Assembly: GCA_037951105.1 (NCBI GenBank)
Contig: JBAMJV010007972.1
Span: 102,971 to 166,970 of the forward strand
Length of the DNA: 64,000 nucleotides
From: Echinarachnius parma
Lineage: Eukaryota > Echinodermata > Echinoidea > Clypeasteroida > Echinarachniidae
Direction of reading: 5' to 3'
Positions 56,990-64,000 of the stretch are shown here, one piece after another (the stretch's first letter is position 1; each line of letters starts with the position of its first letter). A program made the translations under genes and the position numbers. Under the pieces are notes generated by a model, which saw only the letters and a list, made by a program, of their open reading frames with translations, had not been told where the DNA came from and did not search any database.

Positions 56990-57529
56990 CTATTAATCAA
57001 ACCAAAAACAAAAATGTAATAAATTCAGTATTTAATTACAAAATAAACAGTTCAAGTTAAGACAAAACAAAGAAATAGAAAAGACCTCGTGGAGTGAGTA
57101 GAAATTGTGTGGCAAGTTTGGTAGAGCAATTTATTTGTTTTAAATAAAAATTTTTATTGTACAATAAATTCAATAATGAATAATTAAAAACAAAATAAAT
57201 AAATTAGTAATAGTATCAATCCGCACATGGATTTGATCACATACACTTTTCTCTCTTTTGGCAGTACAACAGATCTTCAGTAATAATATCGCACATATTT
57301 GAGTAAAAGGTCCTACCATTTTGCCACTGACCATTTAATTTAGTGTTTATAATACTGTACATTGTCATTCATGTACGGAGCACCAGTCATCTCAACCAAA
57401 CATAAATTCACACGCGTGGGACTGTACGGACTAAGATAAGACTGAGAACATGATTATAGGGAAAATGTAGATTATGGAGTACAAATATAAATAAAATACA
57501 AATATAATGTAAATAGGCCATAAACATGA
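56990..57529. other. MIF upstream intron or flank, nothing recognised
   Basis: AT-rich sequence without a match to MIF exon 1. Confidence 0.5.
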
Positions 57530-57900
57530 TAAAGGGACTTATTGTCCAAATCCTCAAAACTTACTTGGAACTCTAGTGGTTATCTCATACCTTATCATAT
57601 TCATTTAACAATAAAACCAGACGGTTTTTCAAATTTCCATTTCGTTCAAAAGATATTTACGATTGAAGTGTGTCTGTGTGAAATTGTATACGGGATAATT
57701 TATGCCGTGTACACGGTAAGTGCAAAATGAGTTAGTGAATATCACTTTGCTTTTGTGTTCATATCTCAGCCAAAAAACATCCAATTAACATGACATTATT
57801 ATACATCACTTTGTGGACATATCATATCACACTAAATACACATTTTGTATTAATCACGTATCAATTTGTGCACATGTCAACAAAGTTACTCGATCCCTAA
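57530..57900. mobile_element. MITE family 1, copy 6
   Basis: ATAAAGGGACTTATTGTCC to TTACTCGATCCCTAA; interior as in the other copies, somewhat decayed. Confidence 0.8.
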
Positions 57901-58316
57901 ATTATATTACAATATTAACGGTTGAATAAAGTGATTTTCTTACTCATAAAAATGTAATGATACTACTGAAAATAATGCACTAATACCTTTTGTATGTGTG
58001 TTATGTATTTGCCAATATTAATACTGAATTAATACAGAAGCCAGCAATGAGTGCAAATTGTTTCTCTTATATGTGTAGGTGTAGGGAAAGATAAGGGAAA
58101 ATAAATGAAGCGTCAAAGGCAGTAGCGCTACCTCAACTCTCAGTCGAATTATTCTTAATTTGTTTAGTAGGAAGATTATTTTTATTCATGTACACGATAA
58201 TGCAATCGAACAAAGTAATGGGCATGGAAATATAATCATGATAACAAAATGTAATCCTACCAAAGAAAAACATAGGGACCTACTCTACATCTACGATATT
58301 TGTAAGGGTTCTAGGA

Positions 58317-58731
58317 CTACTACCCCCTGGACAACCACCCCCCAAGACAACTACCCCCCAAGACAACTACCTCCCGGACAATTACCCCCCGGACAACTAC
58401 CCCCCGGACAATTACCCCCCGGACAATTACCCCCCGGACAACTACCCCCCGGACAACTACCCCCGGACAATCACCCCCCGGACAACTACCCCCCGGAATA
58501 TTACCCCCCGGACAACTACTCCCCGGACAACTACCCGCCGGACAACTACCCCCCGGAATATTACCCCCCGGACAATTACCCCCGGACAACTACCCCCCGG
58601 ACAACTACCCCCGGACAATCACCCCCCGGACAACTACCCCCCGGAATATTACCCCCCGGACAACTACTCCCCGGACAACTACCCCCCGGACAACTACCCC
58701 CCGGAATATTACCCCCCGGACAACTACCCCA
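58317..58731 (+). repeat. 15-bp minisatellite CCCCCCGGACAACTA
   Basis: About 27 units with variants GGACAATTA, GGACAATCA and GGAATATTA. A higher-order period of about 148 bp is visible (GGACAATC at 58465 and 58613). Apparent Pro/Thr- or Gly-rich proteins here are translation artefacts. Confidence 0.95.
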
Positions 58732-58857
58732 TGGATATAATTACCGTCGCTGATTTAGTCCACTGTTTTAGTTTTGTAAGCAGGGAGTTGGGGTCGTCAA
58801 ATGTCAAATGGGCCGATCGCTGCCCGAGACCGAGAACGATAAAAAGTGGACCTTTCT

Positions 58858-58872
58858 GGGGGGGGGGGGGGG
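58858..58872. repeat. Poly(G)15
   Basis: Run of 15 G between CTTTCT and TGTATGCACC, in sequence that resembles the poly(C) dispersed repeats. Confidence 0.9.
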
Positions 58873-58984
58873 TGTATGCACCCCCATGCTACGGGACTGC
58901 CAATACACGAATATACTGCAGACATCGTACGATATCGCAATCCGAAATGTAGGTAAAAAGATTGTGCGGCATCCGGTGCATGTG

Positions 58985-59590
58985 CCCAGATAACAATGCT
59001 ACGTTGGCCCATCGTTGGCCCAATGTAGGCGGTCATGTTGGGCCAACGTCAAAACGTGACGTTTTGCCCACGTCATTCTTGCCGCTGGGCCCTCGTCGGC
59101 CCAACCCCCATAAGCCAACGTCAATTGCCAATGTTGCGCCAACGTTTGCCCAACCTTTTATTTTGCTATTTCTGACGTCAAGCCAACATTGAGCCGACTA
59201 AACCCCAACGTTCATACGATATTATATTCAATGTTGGCCCAACGTTGGCTTGCCTACCGTCGTAATGTGGTTGTCTATCAAACGTTAGTACGACGTCAAC
59301 TAGCCAACCAATATCCAACGTAGTAGGCGAAACGTTGGCCCAACGTTTGCTTTTCGACCATATAAATATGATTGTTCGTCTAACTATCAGCCAACGTTGT
59401 TTCAACGTACATTTGCCGACCAGTTTGCCAACAGTCAACGTCGGCTTAACGTTGTTTTAACGTCAGCTCGCCGACTGCAAAAATATGGTTGTGAATTTAC
59501 CGTAGGCCAACGTTGGCTAAACGTTGTTTTTCCAACCGCGACGGTGCCGACTATAGACTACGTTCCGCCAACGTCGCATTGTTATCTGGG
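58985..59590. mobile_element. TIR element filled with GCCAACGTTGGC words, TGTG duplication
   Basis: CCCAGATAACAATGCTACG and, inverted, CGTCGCATTGTTATCTGGG form the ends, with TGTG on both sides. The interior is a dense cluster of CCAACGT/ACGTTGG in both orientations, about 25 in 600 bp. Non-autonomous. Confidence 0.85.
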
Positions 59591-60825
59591 TGTGACCTAG
59601 GCGTATCACATGTTCTATATGTTTTTCGGTCAATTTCGTAAGCTTTTCATTCGTTTCAATAAGCGTGTCATTCAATTTCACGAAATTGAGCTGAAGGCTT
59701 GTAATTTTGGTTCAAAATTGTATTATGTTCATACGATTTAGCTTTTCGATCAAGTGATTTACCACTTTTAGCATTCAACTAAAAAGAACACGCTATTTGC
59801 ATTTATTGTGTTTGCAAAATCAAATAGATATTATCATGTTCGATTCCCAGTTTCCCACGGCCTACTTAACGGTAACCGCAACCGCGCGTTCGCGCGATTA
59901 CCAGGAATGAGTTATATTTATCCGCCATGTGTCATAATGTATGTTTTTATTGAATAAAGCTCAGTTGCAAGACTCTCAGAATGATGTAGACGTCGTGAGT
60001 TTTATTTCTCTCCTGATCGACATTATACAGTAAAAGTATTCAATTGCCCGGAGGGCGGTATTACGTAATCACGAATTTACTCGAAATCGAAATACGTTTT
60101 AAATCGAATGCAAACAAAATGTTTCCGAATTATCAATATATGAATCATAATGCTAAAAAACGATTTGAACTGCTAAATACAACTGCGGTAACAACATTGG
60201 CAAAATTGAATGCACACAATGCACCCGGGGGACGGGAAGGGGGGACATGCCTCCCCACCGCCCCCCCCCCCCCCCCCTATAGGTGGAGGTGATTGTCTCT
60301 CCCACTTTTTAAAGGTATAGGCCAGTTTTGGAAACGCCCCCCTCTTAACAAATTAAATGAAAGTTCTTATTACCAATCATGTGAAAGAATATGTTTTTAC
60401 TAATACGGGATGATACAAATTTTGCCTGGAAACCGCCTACTAATTTATATATTTGGTAAATTATCAAATCGTTCCGCTGCGGATAGATATCGCCAAAACG
60501 TAATGAGAATCGCGCATACGCTACTTGCATTATTGACCAGGTGCGTTCGCCATACGGGCTTGTCCCCAGCTTGTCGATACTCCAGTTCAACGCTAGCGGC
60601 ACGGACAGGTGCGAACGGGCTGTGGATTTATACATTTCACGGGCGGGCCGACATTTCTGCATTTAACGCATCGTTAGGTTCGGATTTTACCACACAAGCC
60701 CTTTTTAGATACTTATTCAACAATATTGATAAATTATAAATGTTTTCTGTAACTTTCCCAAAACTGTTATTCATACATTATGAATGTTTGAATCCATAGC
60801 TTGAACTACGTATCATATAATATTA
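59591..60825. other. Intergenic, nothing coding
   Basis: A C17 run at 60261-60277 and a TTTAAAGGTATAGGCCAGTT start at about 60310, which resembles the ends of the TTAAAGG families without an identified partner. Two mirrored frames at 60345-60739 show no family features. Confidence 0.5.
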
Positions 60826-61100
60826 CTGTTTATTACCTGACTTAGTAAATACAGTAAACCTACATGAGCTGCCATGTAATATTTTTGGATATTACATGAC
60901 ACTGTCTACATGGCAATTCAGATGATACAACAGCTGTTAACTTTGCTGTGGGGAAAATCATGGAATGTTCCCCTCGGGATTTTAAATGCTATTTCGTGAA
61001 AGAAAATTTACTCAATCGCATTTAAAATCCCCTTGGGAGTGGAAAATGACGTGCTTTTCCCTCCAACACCAGTTAACAAACTTTATTACTATGATATGCA
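60826..61100. repeat. Foldback repeat family 4, second copy
   Basis: Inverted relative of 29580-29885: shares ACATGAGCTGCCATGTAATA, GGAATGTTCCCCTCGGGA and TTTTAAATGCTATTTCGTGA. Confidence 0.85.
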
Positions 61101-61130
61101 CCAAATCGCTCCACTACCCTCGCAGTTGTG

Positions 61131-61153
61131 CCCCCCCCCCCCCCCCCCCCCCC
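61131..61153. repeat. Poly(C)23
   Basis: Run of 23 C between the foldback copy and the second minisatellite. Confidence 0.95.
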
Positions 61154-61186
61154 ATCCCGTTCACCCCTCGCTACGCGAAGATTGAC

Positions 61187-61485
61187 TTGGGGTAGTTGTC
61201 CGGGGGGTAATTGTCCGGGGGGTAGTTGTCTTGGGGGGGGGTGGGGGGGGTAGTTGTCTTGGGGGTAATTGTCTTGGGGGGTAATTGTCTTGGGGGGTAA
61301 TTGTCTCGGGGGGTAATTGTCTTGGGGAGTAGTTGGTCTTGGGGGGTAATTGTCTTGGGGGGTAATTGTCCTAGGGGGGTAAATGTCCGGGTGGTAGTTG
61401 TCCGGGGGTAATTGTCCTAGGGGGGTAGTTGTCCGGGGGGTAATCGTCCGGGGGGTGGTTGTCCAGGGGGTAGTAGTCCGGACAC
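61187..61485 (-). repeat. 15-bp minisatellite, inverted copy
   Basis: GGGGGGTAATTGTCC/TTGGGGGGTAATTGTC units, the complement of the 58317 array. The shared end GTCCAGGGGGTAGTAGTCC shows that both arrays derive from one ancestor. Confidence 0.95.
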
Positions 61486-61601
61486 CGATTTGTAAGTGTT
61501 GTAGGCCATTTTCTGAGCCATCGTACCCTTTTAGGTTGTATTGGTACATCATTGTTTCAAACAAGTGCCACACAATTCTAATTTGTATTTGACTCATACA
61601 A

Positions 61602-62134
61602 ATCGTCGGTGATATCACGTACCAGCGAATGTTTGATTCTGCGCGGCTCACGAGATTTCGAGAAAAACGCGTTTAAAGTTTCCCAACTTCTTCTATCATA
61701 AAATAAACAGTTTTAAACAATCAAATTGCAATAAAAGTTCGAAGGTGACGAGAGAGGAATATTCTCTTCAATATGACCCTGAAAATAACCTACCTTAGGC
61801 TCTCGATTCTGTGTATATCACTGCATAGATCGTTCGTCGATACGTAGAGGCACTCGCATTGAGCAGTTTGAATCCAGGACTCTACGTACCGACGAACGAT
61901 CTATGCAGTGATATTACACAGAATCGAGAGCCTAAGGTAGGTTATTTTCAGGGTCATATTGAAGAGAATATTCCTCTCTTGTCACCTTCGTACTTTTATT
62001 GCAATTTGATTGTTTAAAACTGTTTATTTTATGATAGAAGAAGTTGGCGAGAACTTTAAAACGCGTTTTTTCTCGAAATCTCGTTAGCGCGCAGAACTCA
62101 AACATTCGCCGGTACGTGATATCACGCGACGAAA
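61602..62134. repeat. Giant foldback palindrome, about 250-bp arms
   Basis: CGTCGGTGATATCACGT at 61604 pairs with ACGTGATATCACGCGACG at 62114. The arms stay over 90 percent complementary by eye through GAGAGGAATATTCTCTTC and CTCTCGATTCTGTGTA to about 61855/61880, leaving a spacer of about 35 bp. No coding capacity. Confidence 0.92.
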
Positions 62135-62995
62135 TGTTGTGTTCGATCTGACTAGAAGTAACACACATGTTTATCAGATGAATGAGCACTTTACATTGAA
62201 GAAGCAACATAATACTGTTTTTGAATCCGTGAGCATTGCATTCCTGTCATTGATGGTGACGTAAAATCCTATAGAGAAGCATGTTCTTTATTGGGATAAG
62301 ATCTGTCAAGAGGTGATCACTGATATTAAACAGCTTGTATATGGCAGTTTCTTCAAAGATTTGAATCCTCGAAGCTGGTCAGGTTGATCGGTTTAAACAG
62401 CGATATGGTTATATCAGGTGACTGCACATGTCTCCATGAAGCTCATTAACCATTACATTGTTCACTCAAATACCTGTTCTCACTGAGAAAGCTCAGGGCA
62501 GTTCCGCTGAGTGTTAGCTGTCAACTGCACCAACAGCATATGGTTCAAGAACTACATGACTGTATTTAATGCCATTTGACATCTTAGACTTGGACGATTT
62601 TTATCGAGCACATCATTGTTACTTCTTAGCGGATGATGTACTTTACATAAATATATATGATCGTAAATTACGTTTAGTTTTAGAGGGATATCATTCAAAC
62701 AAATGACTTAAGTTTTACGATCAACATATTCACACTTGTAATATTGGGTATTTCACAACCAATTTGATTATAATATTGGCATCTGACGATAACTGGTTTC
62801 TTTACCGTGATAATATAGCCTGATGATTGAGGTTTGATTGATCACTTTGTTAGTTTTTGTCCCTCTTCACATTTTATCTTTTTTTTTTTCTAAATCTTCA
62901 TCAGGCTAGCCTTTATAACTCCATCATTGCACTTCCCATGTGACTTGAAATGTTTCACTCTGTGTGCTGCAACACTGGCGGTAGATACTTACATA

Positions 62996-63053
62996 ATACC
63001 TATTCATCAGGGGGGATGAATTAATAGATCATCCCCCCCTGATGAATAGGTAT
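62996..63053. repeat. Perfect hairpin, 24-bp arms
   Basis: ATACCTATTCATCAGGGGGG and its exact complement separated by about 10 bp. Confidence 0.95.
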
Positions 63054-64000
63054 CAATGACAGATTATATTATACGCCCCATGGTGTGCTGGATTGATTGC
63101 AGTATGTATTTTTATGACTGGGGGTTATAATATATGATGCACTCGCGATCGTCAAAACACGGAATCGTATCGCCTTGTTCATAGCATCAAACGTATTATC
63201 ATCATAATTATTACAATTATAATTCTTATGTATTCTTTGTTTCAAATTATTTTGTTTGGTATTATTTTATCATTTGTTTTTGCCAGTGTATTGTTTTTCA
63301 TCATAATGCCATCTAACATGTATAGGATTTTACAGATAAATAATTTTTGTCATTCTATAATCCTGCACAATTTCCACGAATTTTTGTCCATAAGCGTATG
63401 GTGAAATTTCATATTCTATGTCTGTCACGTGACATAATAAAGACACGTGACTTAAAAACTCATAGATTGTAAAAAGGCCAAATTTGGTATCAAAAGATGC
63501 ACACCTATCTATGAAAGACATGTCCGAAGGAATGTGATGAAGAAGCAGCATGCGTTTGGGTGTAATCGTGAAATAATACCAAGAGTAGGGCATTCATGAA
63601 CCATAAGGATTAATGGCGCTTTTAACGCTAAATTAAGGGTAAAATCCTTCATATGTGTTATGTGGCCTTCCAGTAGCTAGTTCGCGAGGTTGTCCACCTA
63701 GGTTGTGCTTCTACAAGGTCCTAGAAGACAATTCTGGGCCCCACAACCTTTTATAAACATTCCATGTCTGTAAAACCCCCTTTGCTCCCTGGGTAAAACT
63801 GTGATTCCTTATATTACCCCGGGATTTCGGTCTTAGCTACTTTTGATGTTTGTAAAATAATATCGCCGCATTTTATTGTACATGCCACACGCAAATTCAG
63901 CTTGTAGCTGCGAATCGTGGCGTTTTTGTTTTGTTCGAATTCAATTATACACTGAGCCTACACAAATGCAATCATCCATCCCTCGGATGACCATTTTCCT
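63054..64000. other. Intergenic, nothing recognised
   Basis: A small GTCACGTGAC..CACGTGAC palindrome at about 63424-63451 is the only structure seen; the minus-strand frame at 63330-63593 has no recognisable domain. Confidence 0.5.

Noticed and set aside
58160..58753. Proline/threonine-rich 197-residue protein (and Gly-rich one opposite)
   Set aside because: Translation of the 15-bp minisatellite; 15 is a multiple of three, so all frames stay open.
60345..60739. Overlapping 105- and 109-residue frames on opposite strands
   Set aside because: Mirror frames in a repeat-like segment beginning TTTAAAGGTATAG; no homology recognised.
61073..61651. 192-residue Thr/Pro-rich protein, minus strand
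   Set aside because: Same minisatellite plus a poly(C) run.
63330..63593. 87-residue minus-strand frame as MIF exon 1
   Set aside because: Sequence shows none of the MIF N-terminal pattern and lacks a donor at the right place.

Overview
This is a eukaryotic, AT-rich, repeat-dense window from a marine invertebrate, most likely an echinoderm (sea urchin or sea star). The evidence is multi-exon genes with canonical introns, a secreted GH9 cellulase carrying CBM2 modules, an intronless TRIM gene, a MIF gene and many short DNA-transposon relics. The phylum is inferred from this gene mix; no marker in the window settles it.

Layout. (1) 914-13310, plus strand: the last 15 recognisable exons of a selenocysteine thioredoxin reductase, ending Gly-Cys-Sec-Gly, with a convincing SECIS hairpin about 0.85 kb downstream of the UGA. 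The first exon(s) lie left of the window. (2) About 18340-29213, plus strand: a 13-coding-exon secreted GH9 endoglucanase with three tandem CBM2 modules, a Thr-rich linker and a catalytic domain. It has a non-canonical GC-AG first coding intron and, in this assembly, a one-base frameshift in the second CBM2. (3) 32800-34160 and 43255-44104, minus strand: two decayed non-LTR reverse transcriptase relics. (4) 35051-36946, minus strand: an intact single-exon RING/B-box/coiled-coil TRIM protein. (5) 55252-56989, minus strand: exons 2 and 3 of a MIF-family gene. Everything else is introns, intergenic DNA and repeats.

No functional link between the genes is visible: redox metabolism, cellulose digestion, ubiquitin ligation/innate immunity and a MIF cytokine/tautomerase.

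Two patterns stand out. First, three of the four genes carry partial exon copies next to the real exon. The clearest is a 61-bp intron-end plus exon-start unit repeated six times before thioredoxin reductase exon 6. Second, five terminal-inverted-repeat elements (7441-7768, 8339-9065, 38726-39278, 39654-40355, 58985-59590) are built almost entirely of one or a few short self-complementary words repeated in both orientations. Four have recognisable target-site duplications. Besides these there are giant foldback hairpins, at least three element families sharing TTAAAGGGA ends, about thirteen G or C homopolymer tracts of 15 bp or more, and two inverted 15-bp minisatellite arrays.
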